A stretch of 64,000 nucleotides of DNA, from NCBI GenBank assembly GCA_025766275.1, contig JAFKAC010000140.1:60318-124317 (forward strand). Direction: 5' to 3'. Positions within the stretch are counted from its first letter, which is position 1. Every line of letters starts with the position of its first letter. This DNA comes from Lactarius indigo (Eukaryota > Basidiomycota > Agaricomycetes > Russulales > Russulaceae). Shown here piece after piece: positions 45,640-56,699 of this stretch. The notes beneath the pieces are model-generated. The model had not been told where the DNA came from. It worked only from the letters and a program-made list of their open reading frames with translations, and ran no database searches. The translations under genes and the position numbers were made by a program.

Positions 45640-47096
45640 GGCCCCATTGGAGACCGGAGATTCTGCCAACTGATATGACGCCCGAACATCCCATTTATGA
45701 GCAGGACCAAGCTAAGTTAAAACCTTGGGTTAATGCTCATAAGCTAAAAGATATCGAAGGGACATGGTATAAAGATGGACGATGAGTGGTCATGGGTGGT
45801 ATCCACAACAAATGCACTATCATTGCGGCACATCACGACTCTCCCATCTATGGTCACCCGGGGATCAAGCGCACCCTCCAACTCACCGAATGACATTACT
45901 GGTGGCCACAGATGAAGAATGATGTCATGGATTACATCAAAGGCTGTGCTGAATGCCAGCAACACAAAGTCAACCTCTGTCCTATCTGGGCGCTGCTACA
46001 ACCCATCTATCCCAAACCAGAAGCTCTACCATTTGAGACTATTGCAGTAGACTTCATTACTAAACTCCCCGTCTCTCGCAGCTACAACTCCATTCTGACA
46101 GTGACTGACCACGATTGTACTAAAGCTGTCGTCTTCATCCCATGCCATGAAGAAATAACAGCCAAAGGGACAGCTGCCCTGTATGTTTCTCACGTATTCC
46201 CCCAATTCGGACTTCCTTCGTGTATCATCAGTGACCGAGACCCCCACTTCACGTCCAAATTCATGAGAGAGATATGCAAGATTCTTGGCATTAGCCAAAA
46301 TATCTCAACGGCCTATCACCCCTGGACCGATGGCCAATTGGAGAGAACTAACCAGTGGCTAGAACAGTATCTCTGCTTCTGGGTAAATGAGAGACAAGAC
46401 GACTGGGTCCACTATCTACCCATGGTGGAATTCACTCACAATAATTGGCCCAATGAGACTACACGGGAATCACCCTTCTTTGTCTTATCAGGATTCAACC
46501 CCCGCGCTGATTGGATTGATAGACCATCCCCTATTCCACAGGTCTCGTTATGTCTAGATCAGTTCAAACAGGCATGGCAACACGCCTTCTCCTGCATGCT
46601 CCAAGCACAGAAGTCATGGGTCAAGCACAAAGATACACCCAGGTTCAAGGAACACAACCTTGTGTGGCTTGAAGGATGCCACTTACAGATGCACCAGCCA
46701 ACCATGAAATTAGTGGCCAAACGCCATGGGCCTTTTAAGGTCATCCAGGTGATGTCCCCTGTCAATTATCGCCTCGAACTTCCCACACAGTGGAGCATCC
46801 ACGACATATTTCACATAGATCTTCTCACACCTTATCGCAAGACACCCACGCACAGACCAAATTATCAGTGCCCACCACCTGATTTGGTTGATAATGAAGA
46901 GGAATACGAGGTCGAGAAGATTCTAGACTCCCAGCAATTCAGCAGAAGACGTCGGCTCCAATATCTTGTCAAATGGAAAGGCTACCCCGACTCAGACAAT
47001 CAATGGGTTGATAAGGATGACATCTTCGCTGATGAAGCTATTCAGGATTTTAAAGCTTCAAACCCCGATCGAGAAGTGCATATAAGGGCGACTTGA
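45640..47096 (+). pseudogene. gypsy-A integrase with C-terminal chromodomain
   Basis: HHCC zinc region (AAHHDSPIYGHPGIKRTL, then GCAECQQHK) at about 45815-45970. Catalytic core residues appear in VDFITKLP, SDRDPHF and DGQLERTN (D, D, E; 46050-46345), followed by a GPF/Y-like domain (LVAKRHGPFKVIQV). The chromodomain is YEVEKILDSQQFSRRRR... LVKWKGYPDSDNQWV (about 46905-47040). Uninterrupted from 45912 to the stop at 47096, but two TGA codons upstream (near 45783 and 45891) break the link to the rest of pol. The chromodomain would steer integration to modified chromatin in family members. Confidence 0.85.
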
Positions 47097-47141
47097 TGCC
47101 ATGCTAAGTCCCCACTACGCACTTCTCTCTCTTACCCACTC

Positions 47142-48284
47142 ATGACTCCTACCACCAATGCCTCCACACTGCACTCCACACTCCTCAAACACCTCATGAG
47201 GGGTGTGGTGGCCTGTAACACGGTACACACCTTCCGAGCTCCTGAAGATGTCCCCGACGAAGAGGGGCTTATCACCCAGCAAGAGTGGGACACCATCCAG
47301 AGACAATTCCCCCTACCTACCGGAGGGGTCCTCTCCAACAACACCGCCCCCACTTACAACCTTATCGACCCTGACACCGGTCGACAGTTCAACACCACCC
47401 CCATCACCCATGAAGAACTCGCTGCCCTTCAAGTGGCTCTCCCAAGCGCTGATGAGTGTGTCAGCACTCCAAGTATGGGAGGCGCAGTGGAAGGAGACAG
47501 CACGCAAGTGGCAGGACGAGCAGTTGCACTTGGCAGAGATGCAGAGAAAAGCACGGAAGGCAAGACAGAAGTATTGGAGGATGGTGACACTATCTATGAC
47601 GATAGCAATCAATACCCGGTGAGACACCCTTTCCTCAGAACACGAAGCCACACTGACAATCCCGATGCCACCCCTTATATTGTCTACACCAATGGGGACC
47701 CCATGTACCAGGGAGACATCCGAGTCTTCTGAGTGGCGCCCCATGAGCCCCGATCTCCCAAGGATGATCCTGCCTCCCTCGTGGCGCCAGAGGGGTTCAG
47801 GCACAATAGGGGACCCAATTCGGTTCCCTTCCCGGTCAAGCTCCCTGGAGGGCAAGTTGTAGAGGCTGACCACATACAGGTGGTCTCATGCGGCAACCCA
47901 TTTGTGCTGGGGTTGGTAACAGGGTCGCCATATGTTTATGGTCAACCCTTGTATGCACGACCATGCTGCCCTCACAACGACTGGGCCTTCATTGCGCATG
48001 AAGACCTCATCATACTTAAAGAAGGCAACACTACCAACCACGCGCTGGAGAAGATAGGCGATGAATCTCTCACAGCTGAGGTCCATCACTTCCGCACTGC
48101 AGCCTTTCACGAAGACTGACTGCTAGTGCACCTGAGGGAGATCAGGCTGCAGTTGGCAAACGTGACGCAAGATAAGCTCGACTCTATTTACCGACTGGAG
48201 CGGGCTAACACATTTTGGCGAATTGAGGAGGAGCAAAAGGATTGGCCGCTGTCAGCTTTCATGCAAGGTGGGCCTCGCATCTGA
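47142..48284 (+). pseudogene. Extra ORF after the chromodomain of gypsy-A
   Basis: One frame of about 380 codons beginning MTPTTNASTLHSTLLKHLMR. It is interrupted only by two TGA codons (47730-47732 and 48117-48119) and ends in TGA just before the polypurine tract. The N-terminal part is acidic and Thr/Pro-rich. The middle (PFPVKLPGGQVVEADHIQVV and following) looks globular. The end (REIRLQLANVTQDKLDSIYR) is likely coiled-coil. There is no signal peptide or transmembrane pair, so it is not envelope-like. Function unknown. Being in one phase over 1.1 kb, it was probably coding in the active element. Confidence 0.6.
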
Positions 48285-48295
48285 AAAGGGGGTAA

Positions 48296-48803
48296 TGTTA
48301 TGGTACGAACTTTACTGCATGTGGTGTACAACTCATGGTTGGTTATGACTACGACCCGACTCTGTATTAGTCATGGACTCTTACATCATATCAGTCAGCA
48401 CGCAGTTTGCATGTGATAATGACTCATGTATGACTCATTCCTAGGATAGCTGTACTAGGGTTTGAGCTAGTTACACTACTCGTTAGCTACTGTTCCAGCG
48501 GCGCTTCAAAGCCCACGTGTATCTGTATAAATAGTTGTCTAGGAAGACCAAGAGTCCCCATCTTGGTCTTCTTCAATCCACCTTTGTGACTCGCCTCTTG
48601 TCTGCCTTAGTCTCTGACTAAGTGTACTTCTGCTTCTATCCACCAAGTGATAGACTCGTCTCCATCTTTGCTGCAGCATGTGCCTTGAAGTGCCCCTGTT
48701 CAGCCTGCATTGGGTTGACATGTGATCCCCATTCGCCTTCCTCGCTAAAGACAATTACGCCTACTCAGAGTCCAAGTTGGACTAACGCCAGTGGAGCATA
48801 ACA
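48296..48803 (+). repeat. 3' LTR of gypsy-A
   Basis: 508 bp, TGTTATGGTACG to GTGGAGCATAACA, preceded by a purine-rich tract ending GGGGGTAA. Confidence 0.9.
48526..48534 (+). promoter_or_regulatory. LTR TATA box
   Basis: TATAAATAG inside the gypsy-A LTR, at the same relative place as TATAAGTAG in the decayed LTR near 35108. It is the likely core promoter of this LTR family. Confidence 0.6.
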
Positions 48804-49830
48804 AAACAAGTGTTTTTTCTTTTTTTTGTCTCCAGCCTGCAGCATTCCAATTTGAGCATGCAGTTCTTCAATTTCCTGAAGGGTGGAGCAAAGGTCCTCT
48901 TTCACCTTGCTGAGTTCAGTTGTTGCTTCATTGGCCCCAGTGATCTCCATTCCGGATGCAACGAACTGTTATGCTATCAGCTAGGGCTGGAACAGTAACA
49001 CCAAATCTCACTTTGTGGCTCGGTCCACTTTGTGCATTGGGACTAGTGTTTATATTTGGTTGCTTGGCAAAGCGGTTGTCCTGGACTCCTGGACCAGTAA
49101 GTTTCCTCTTCTTTGGAGTTCATCAACACAAGTACTTTTGCATCAAATATAAGACTCACTCTCTTGCCCATAAGAGGTTGGGGGAATGGGTCACCACTGA
49201 CACGGGCATTGGGAAGGCACCTATATGCTAAGATCACACAAGGTGGCAAGTCACTCGTATCATCCATCAAAACCTCCAAAAATAATGATTAGTTGCGGGT
49301 TCACAACTTAATACAAGAAACCTTACCTCACTGCCCATGAGCACCGCTGGGCTAGCAGTGACCCCAACTTTGGGGTTGGCCTTGCTTATTACCGCTTGTT
49401 CCGTTGTCGCAACAGGCCATTGGACAGAGTGACCTTGGGAAAAGTGGAGGCGCCGGGACATAGGTAAACAAGCATATACAAAATGGACTGGATGGCAAGA
49501 GATGAACAGCATGTAGACAGGGAGACTCTAAGGGGGGTTCAAGAGTGAGGTTGACAGTGCCACGTAAATACATCACAACGTTTTGTACCTGTTGTGATTG
49601 CTCAAAGGAAGGTTTGTCGAAAAGTGTCATTGCAGGTGGTGGGTGGTAATTTTCATCACGTTCGGAGTTAGTTGTATAATTACAGAACAAAGGAATTTTA
49701 GTCGAGTTGGGTGGGTGAAGAAACAGGGAGGCCTCACATTTTCGGAGTATGCCAAGAACACTGAGGCTCGACAGGGAGTATTGTGGGCACTCCAAGCCTC
49801 AAAGCCCCATATGGGAGAGTTTTGTACCTA
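48765..49830 (-). pseudogene. Decayed minus-strand hypothetical gene
   Basis: Coherent blocks in shifting frames. The first, 49795-49540, opens MECPQYSLSSLSVLGILRK. The second, about 49470-49330, includes QWPVATTEQAVISKANPKVG. An intron-like GTAAGG...TTTGGAG stretch (49325-49270) follows. The third block, from 49268, includes VLMDDTSDLPPCVI. A basic block follows (about 49130-48960). The last is a coiled-coil-like end (MEITGANEATTELSKVKEDL) at 48950-48800, stopping at the gypsy-A boundary. The 3' end may have been removed by gypsy-A. No domain recognised. Confidence 0.4.
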
Positions 49831-50085
49831 GTGAAGCGGCTATCTATCCATGGTTAGTTAGTGCACGTTGCTGGTAACCAATAAGTCTCTCAACCTCTAC
49901 CCGCACCCACCTGCATGAAATATACCTCTACTCGGTGTGGGTAACTGTTCCATCCCAGCACCCCCTTGCCTTTTCCCCCCAGTCTGCAGCACAACCAGGT
50001 CCATGTAAATGTACACAAGGTCCTTGATGTACCTGTGCATCGAGGCATTCAACCCGCAGGTGTCAACTCAAACACGTGGCAGTCC

Positions 50086-50538
50086 TCAGCACCCAGGCCC
50101 TCGAAAGGTGTTCACCCATGGGATCGAGTTGGTTGTGAAGGATACAAATGGTAATGGGAGAGGTTGACCATGGCTGGACGTTGATGGGATGGTTTCATAG
50201 GACGACGCCCTGGGGGGATCCACTGAATCGGCGGTCAGTTTATTAGACGGGACAGTGACTTCATAGTCCCTGAGGTTATACCTGAGTCTGTGTAGACCAT
50301 TAGTAAAGAGGGTGCACGTATGTCCCGGTTCACAAAAGCATACTTGTGGACCTGTGTAGCTGACAATTGGTTGCACTGAGCTCGACATCGAACCCGCGAT
50401 GCTATCCTCAGGCATAGAATATTGATCTGATGATGAGATTGCCCTCAGGAGGTAGGTGCTCAACAACAATCGGCAGCTACAGGAAAAGAGAGCACCTACA
50501 AATGGTATCAGCGGGGCGAATGGTGGGAACCTTGACAC
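50086..50538 (-). CDS. Hypothetical protein, possibly an upstream exon
   Basis: A 150-codon minus-strand frame. The middle section (PIVSYTGPQVCFCEPGHTCT, then LHRLRYNLRDYEVTVPSNKL) looks coding. The N-terminal hydrophobic stretch (FVGALFSCSCRLLLSTYLL) could be a membrane or signal segment, or intron read-through. A continuation in another frame follows below 50110. No family known. It may belong to the same transcription unit as the decayed gene at 48765-49830. Confidence 0.35.
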   Translation of the reverse strand: MSRFPPFAPLIPFVGALFSCSCRLLLSTYLLRAISSSDQYSMPEDSIAGSMSSSVQPIVSYTGPQVCFCEPGHTCTLFTNGLHRLRYNLRDYEVTVPSNKLTADSVDPPRASSYETIPSTSSHGQPLPLPFVSFTTNSIPWVNTFRGPGC

Positions 50539-50539
50539 A

Positions 50540-51157
50540 TGGAGATGAGTACTTTGTCCATGCCCTTTAGCCCAACATGCTCACGACAGGGACATGAGAA
50601 TTGCGGGAAATGAACAAGGATAGATGCGGGCTCTGACGCATGAATAGGTGGGAGGTGCCCATAAAGGATGAGGTCGATGAGAGGGAGACTCGGATATTGC
50701 CAGAATGATTGTAAGCAAATGTCAAACCACTTTGTGACTTTGGTGAGGCCTCAAAATAAGATCAGACATATAATTGTTGTAATACACCGATGTCATAAGG
50801 AATTAGTAGAGGCTGTGCTTCCGAGTCACCCAGAATACATTATCCCATCCATCCCCAGCCTAACAACAAAGCCGCTGCACCAGTGATTGCCCATGTCAGT
50901 TGATTGGTGGGAGGACTTTTAGCTTTGATAGCCCACTGGGGTCTGCTGTTCACCAAAGGACTCTGAGAGCCTCGAAAACCAGGAAAAGGTTTTACTCACC
51001 ATTACTGTCATATACACATGGAGCTGTGTCCCACAAAACGATCCAAGCTGGTTTTACCTTCATCCATCCCCATAGCTACAAGAAACATGTCCACAATTTC
51101 AGAAGAATATGTCTGGGGATAGAAATCAGGTGCAGAAATCCAAAGAAAAGTGTTGAA
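50540..51157. other. Stretch without recognised gene
   Basis: Short plus-strand frames at 50668-50886 and 50900-51166 show no motif. It lies downstream of the minus-strand WD40 gene and may include its 3' flank. Confidence 0.35.
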
Positions 51158-52342
51158 CTACCGTAAGAGTGCTGATACGACATGCACCTGAACACTGTTA
51201 GAAAATGTATCGGGAATTGTCCAGATTAATGCCCTACCACCATGATTTAGAGCTTGCAATTCATCACCACACTCTGTATCCCAGATACAAGCCCTTCCCT
51301 GTACTCCACCAATGATGGCAAAGCCATCATGGGCAAAAGCAATTGGTGGTGATACCAGGTCAGATTGTGCTTCAAATGGTAATGCTTGTACTAGACGGTG
51401 GGTCTCGACATCATGTACCTCAAATGCATGGGAGATACTGTAGATGGCCGCCAGGGTGCCATCTGGGGCTAGGGTAAGGCTTGAACTACAGACGCGGTGT
51501 TAGTGTGATGAAGTATTCACTTTGATGGACATGGCTCAATTACCAATCAGGGTTAGCTAGACGCCACATGATGGACAATGACACGAGATCCCAGCATCTG
51601 GAATCACAAACATATGATTTCAGTGGGAGGTACTGACAGTCAAAGTCCCAATCCCTTACAACACTCCATGCCACTGGTAAGAGGCTACCATGAACCTGTT
51701 CCTCTCCTCTTTGGAATCACACTTGTAAAGCCAGTTCAGAGAGGTGACCTGGATGGTGCCACCATTTTGAGAGTACTGGTCCAGAGGTCACAGTATCGTT
51801 TTAAACACCTCCCACGACTCTGTCATTTAGGGAGTCAGCATGCAGGCACCACTGAGCCAGATCTGATGAGATTTTCTGACCATCATGCATAGAATGATCC
51901 CTTTTCCGAGCCCAAACTGTGACCTGGTCAGCTGCTCCAGAAATCAAAAGGTGGAATTGAAGGGAGGAGATAGACAGTGAATAGGTCTAGAGTGTGCATG
52001 AATGTATGTGCTCCGGATTGATGCCTTGGAAGTGTTATTGGTGACGCAAATCATGGTAGGAAAAAGGTATACCTGTTCTATAAAAACAGACACCAATGTG
52101 CCATTTTCACAACCAAAGAAGAATCCTCCTGGCTCAGATGACCACACAAGGGAATGAACAGGAGTGCGTGCATTGATGTAGTGCAAGAGAGAGCCTGTAT
52201 TCACCTCCCAGACAGAAATGAGACCATCGAGACTACTGGTGGCAAGAAGGCTGCTGCAGGAATTGAAAGCCACAGAGGTAAGGGCACTCTGGTGGAAGGA
52301 GCGTTCATACCATTTCTTATACCGGAGTATTGAAGGTATCAT
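51158..52342 (-). pseudogene. Second WD40-repeat gene, damaged in the middle
   Basis: Starts at 52342 (MIPSILRYKKWYERSFHQSA). WD blades: LTSVAFNSCSSLLATSSLDG LISVWEV, then VHSLVWSSEPGGFFFGCENG. An intron opens with GTATACC near 52071, after which IHCLSPPFNSTF...ISGAADQVTVWAR continues in a shifted frame. The 51500-51900 part is not readable as one frame. The last block (about 51485-51158) is clear again: LTLAPDGTLAAIYSISHAFE, PIAFAHDGFAIIGGVQGRAC. Unlike the WD40 gene at 8049-9641 no C-terminal membrane helix is seen. The two share fold but little sequence, so they are not recent duplicates. Confidence 0.62.
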
Positions 52343-52899
52343 TTAGACAAAGGAGTCGACTCTTTACTTGCACCAATCATGCTCACACCGCGACATGCGA
52401 ATCCCAGCAAAATCCAGACCACGGCTCCCTCGCCTCTTGCCTTGCCCTCACATAGCTGTCTTCAGATATTATTCCATAGATAACCGTTGTAATATTACAA
52501 TTATCTAATACCAGGCCCGAGGAGGGGGCAAGGTGTATTATCACTTGTCCAAGTCAGCTGTACACAAAAGCTATTTAGCAGTAATAAGACAGGTCATGCC
52601 AACTGGGATATACTAATTATGAGGGAGTGGCTTCATCAAATGGAACAGAAAACACCAAAAGTCGGCACCACTTTGAAATGTTATTTCATAGCGCACAAAA
52701 CTATCCTTGTTCAGGCACCACATGAACGTTAAGGTCTCCTACAGTTTCGGTATGTCAGTTCGGCTGTGTAGTGTAGGGTTGTATACGTACAGCATAATGG
52801 AGACGATCCCACTCTGGACGAATCTCCTCACGAAAAGTGATGTAGTCTTCTTCAGCTTGCTCACCGGCCACAAGAACTTCGAGGACAACTAGGCTGAAT

Positions 52900-53690
52900 G
52901 TTAGTATGATTCATTTCTTACACATATCCAACCCATTGTACATATCCCAGCAAGTGGTTCTACCAGTTGGATTACTGCTGGTTTCTTCTCCTGGGTGTAT
53001 TGAGGAATATTCCAAAAGTATGAGTGTGATGTACAAAACACAACATTGGAGGTGGCAAAATGAATTCTGTGTGATTGATTACTAGTGAAGCTAATCCAGA
53101 ACTGAGAAGGGCAGAAACTGACCAATCCATTCTCAACTTGCTTGTGGACAATGTCTGGTTTGGGGTCAATTGCAATCAGCCATGGTAGGTATCTAGGTAT
53201 CAGGGCCATCTTTATACCAAACAATGGATTGCCACACCCCTTTCATTGAGGGTGTGACTCATTTGGACAGTAATCGTACTCACACAAACATGGAGTTGGG
53301 ATACGAAATGGCTTGGCAACGAGTAAGAAGACATAAGCAGGGGTAAGGATGAAAGACAGACCATGCTGTACTAGTGTTTATGTATTGAGGACAAATGTGA
53401 GCAGTTCAAGTTGATGTTGATGACAAAAGGGAGGCCAGACACACAACATCAATGTCAACACCCTCTGAGGGTGGGCAAGGATGGTGTCTGCTGTCAGAGT
53501 CATACCATGTAGATATCTGTGCAAAGATACTGGATTCTGTGCCAGACAGGGTGATGTCAGAATAGAAAATGAATGTCCCAAAGGTGGCACTCAACTTGCA
53601 CTGTAGGCCTGTAGTTGTGTGAGGCACATTTGTAAGTACCACATACCATCACAGCGCAACACAGAAGTTCTGCACTCCATATTTGGTCTC
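52900..53690 (-). pseudogene. Fragments of a minus-strand hypothetical gene
   Basis: Two blocks with protein-like composition: 53642-53406 (TTTGLQCKLSATFGTFIFYS, then DITLSGTESSIFAQISTWYD) and 53224-52901 (KPDIVHKQVENGLVSFCPSQ, HRIHFATSNVVFCTSHSYFW). They lie in different frames with stops between. No known domain. They may be exons of one gene lying upstream of the WD40 gene. Confidence 0.35.
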
Positions 53691-54435
53691 AAGGACTTCC
53701 AAGGAAACATTCTGATTGGACAGGTGTATCGTTATTTGTAATTTATGACCGAGTTCCAGACCAAGGGGTTGCCATTCATCAGTCTGTGAAATTTTTGAAT
53801 GCCGTATCTAGATCTCCACTTCACTGGACAAGGACAAGAGCTATCGGTGCAGGCTCAGTAAATGTTCTCAAATTTTGGCTGCACCATGTTGACAGATGTT
53901 CTATGCACGGCAGATATCTGACTCCTCAATCCCACTTTCAATATGGATGAGAAGCTTCCAATTGCTGGACGCTTGACTGACTATCGAGGATCTGAGCACA
54001 TTTGGGTGTTGAGCTAGACATCCTCCCTGCATTGTACCTCCATGCCACTCTCAGAGTCATGGGCAACAGATGCCCCCTATCAAATGGGCATTGCAGCCAT
54101 TCTCAACCATGGTGACTTGAATTCCCATTGTCCTTATCGCTCAGTGCTGTCAACTAGTTCTTGGTTTGGATATGGTCCCCTGTCTTCTGGTCAGGATCAG
54201 TCACTCTGAGCACGCCATGTATTCTTTAGGGTGGTGTGGTGCTGTCGCAACTGGGTGAACAATTTTTGGACCTTCCTGGCCCTGACCCACACTAACTCTA
54301 ACACTTGACTTCATCTATGCCGTGCAGCCACAGCCCGTTCCCCGGCCACCACCCTCTGAACCACAGTCCCACCTGCAACTGCCCCTTTTTTCGACGTCTA
54401 GCAGCACCTGATGTGCAATGCATATGTTTCGACCA
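53691..54435. other. Stretch between host-like genes and gypsy-B
   Basis: No gene or repeat recognised. It ends in GACCA, the five bases that flank the 5' LTR of gypsy-B. Confidence 0.4.
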
Positions 54436-55011
54436 TGTTACAATTTCTTCCAGACTTGTTTCTTTCTCTGACACTGCTATTCCTCTCCCAATACTTTACG
54501 AGCCCTGTACAATTACGCAGACTTTACGATTATCTGGTTCCTATCACACACCTTGCTTATCAACAATCTCTTTTGATAAAGCTTGACATGTGCTAGTTTC
54601 CGTCTTGTTCTCACCCATAGCGTGACCCTGTGTGATCCCCTTTTATTCTCACTATGTCTATGCCTTGTTCTCCTTATGTACTTCCTATTGTTTCTTGATC
54701 GGGCAATGGCACCATCTGTTTGCATAGACCATACAGCCTTACGCGTATTTAAACCTAGTTCTATCTAGCTTGTACAGTAGACTAGACTTCCTGTGTAATA
54801 CTACACTCAAGTGCCTTCGTGCATATCCCTGTCTTGCGACTCCTCAGTTCTGCTAGGTCTTCACGCCTTAGCCTTCCACTACAGTCCAAGTGACTTACGT
54901 CCTTGTGACTCTTGTGCATCATTCTACTGAAGTCAAACCTCTGAGTTTGTACTCCCACGTTCAGACTGACTTGGTACAGGTCGTACCTAACACCCCTGTA
55001 GTGACGTTACA
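54436..55011 (+). repeat. 5' LTR of gypsy-B
   Basis: 576 bp, TGTTACAATTTC to GTGACGTTACA. Clearly the same family as the LTRs at 60659-61240 (inverted) and 61273-61849. Confidence 0.93.
54746..54789 (+). promoter_or_regulatory. LTR TATA-like box and self-primer segment of gypsy-B
   Basis: TATTTAAA at 54746-54753. AGACTAGACTT at 54779-54789, 33 bp downstream, where transcription would be expected to begin. The latter is the exact complement of the site after the LTR. Confidence 0.7.
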
Positions 55012-55013
55012 TT

Positions 55014-55024
55014 AAGTCTAGTCT
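55014..55024 (+). promoter_or_regulatory. Primer-binding site of gypsy-B, complementary to its own LTR
   Basis: AAGTCTAGTCT, two bases after the LTR end, pairs perfectly (11 nt) with 54779-54789. It does not start with TGG as tRNA-primed sites normally do. This matches the self-priming design known for Tf1 of fission yeast and relatives. Confidence 0.72.
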
Positions 55025-55038
55025 CCCAGTTGCACACC

Positions 55039-56686
55039 ATGGCTCTCACCAGCCGAAGTTGAACCCAGTTTGTCCGGGAATACCTGGAACGACACCCACA
55101 CAATGACCTCTGACCCTCCATCAAAGGAACCACCCTTGGAGGAACACCCCACACGATGAAGGATATTACGTCTATGATCCTGATAAACTCACATACGAAC
55201 CAATCAAATACATAAAAGATCAGCATATCTGGGCATATGTTGCCTACTCAGACTCAAAGCACTCCTGGTACTTGTACAAACCAGTCCCCACACATCTAGG
55301 ACTAGGACCAGGAAAAGGCCACATTTAAGCCATCAATGCTGACTCGGACATTGAAAAAACCCGACTCAGCATCAGAAGACAATCCCACTCTCACCCCCAC
55401 CGTGCAAAGACCAGTCAATTTTGCATCATATGCCAACATGTCCGCAACCCAACTCTCTACCACCCTCACCACTGTCCAACCCTCAGGAAGTTCCCAACCT
55501 GCAGGATCCTTGACAGCAAATCCTTCAGGTAGTGGAGGACATTCTCTGGAGGAAGTATGCTGGCAAGCGGAGGAGGCCCTGCGGGAAGTGCAGGAGGCCA
55601 TCATGGAGGTGGTGCATCTGGAGGTGGAGGTGGAGGCGGCATGCCTGGAGGCAGAGGCGGCATGCCTGGAGGCAGAGGCAGCATGCCTGGAGGTGGAGGT
55701 GGCGCGCCTGGAGGCGAGGAGGCGTTGGAGGCGCCACTGCTGGAGGAGCCCCACCCCCAAATGGACGACTTGGCAGGAACCTACCCCCAGAATTTACTGG
55801 AGATCGAGAAACCAGTCGAGCATTCCTCAATGCCTTCGCCCTTTACCAAGGAATGAACCCGAATGTTCAACAACTTATACTTCCTTACTCCCGAGCAATG
55901 ACCCTCCTTTCATACATCAGAGGACCGCTAGTGGACGACTGGGTAGAAGAACAAATCCAATGGCTAGTCGATCAACTGGCGGGTGGAGTAGCTATGAACC
56001 AAGAATCTATGGAACACCATAGAAACGTGCTTTATCCAAGCGTACACCGACACCACCCAACAACAAAAGGCATGACATGCCATCCAAACTCTCCGAATGG
56101 AGAAAGAAGACATCGACATGTATATTGCCACATTCTCCAATCTGGCAAACAAAGCAGGATACAACAAAGATGAAGCCACAACTCTGGAAATCTTCCAGAA
56201 GGGACTACCGAATGCACTTGTGGTTAATGCGATCAAATTCCACCATCCGATAACATGGGATGACTGGAAGGTGGCAGTCACCCTCCAACAAGCCGAATAT
56301 CTTCTCCTTAAAGACAAACTCACCAAAGGAAAAAGTGACAGAAGAGGAGGGGCTTCCTGAGATCAATGGCTATCCTCACTAAATAAGAACAGAGACCCAA
56401 ACGCAATGGACATGAGTCGTACTCAGGCCCATGCTGCCATGATGGACAATGAAAAGAAACAACTCCAAAAAGAAGGAAGGTGCTTCCATTGCCAAGGACA
56501 AGGGCACATTTCGTGTTTCTGCCCTCAGAAACCAGCAACGACGGTTAAAGTTGCAGACACCACCACTACCACAGCCCCTACCACAGCCACTATTTCTATG
56601 ACGGCCTCACAACCCCTAACAAATGAAGAACAAGCGGAGGCACAAGTAGCAGCCCTATTCGCTCAGAGCCCGAAGTCCGTGAACTA
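55039..56686 (+). pseudogene. gag: gypsy-B Gag
   Basis: ATG at 55039 (MALTS start shared with gypsy-C). The N-terminal part is acidic and then Ser/Thr/Pro-rich. A Gly/Met-rich block follows (about 55550-55730, encoded by GGAGG repeats), then the capsid region (LVDDWVEEQIQWLVDQLAGG near 55930-55985). The CCHC knuckle is CFHCQGQGHISCFC near 56482-56523. Lesions include TAA at 55327 where gypsy-C has CAA, TGA at 56358-56360 where gypsy-C has an Arg codon, and at least two frame changes. Confidence 0.82.
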
Positions 56687-56699
56687 ATGGTGGACAAAT

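Larger units (their letters stand above)
45611..48803 (+). mobile_element. 5'-truncated Ty3/gypsy chromovirus (gypsy-A)
   Basis: Contains the pol 3' part (zinc region, integrase, chromodomain), an additional reading frame, a polypurine tract (GAAAAGGGGG near 48283) and a full 3' LTR. Gag, protease, RT and RNase H are missing. The LTR is related to the decayed solo LTR at 35007-35392. Confidence 0.88.

Noticed and set aside
48804..49280. Continuation of gypsy-A beyond its 3' LTR
   Set aside because: The LTR ends cleanly with ACA at 48803 and the following coding-like blocks are on the other strand with host-like introns.
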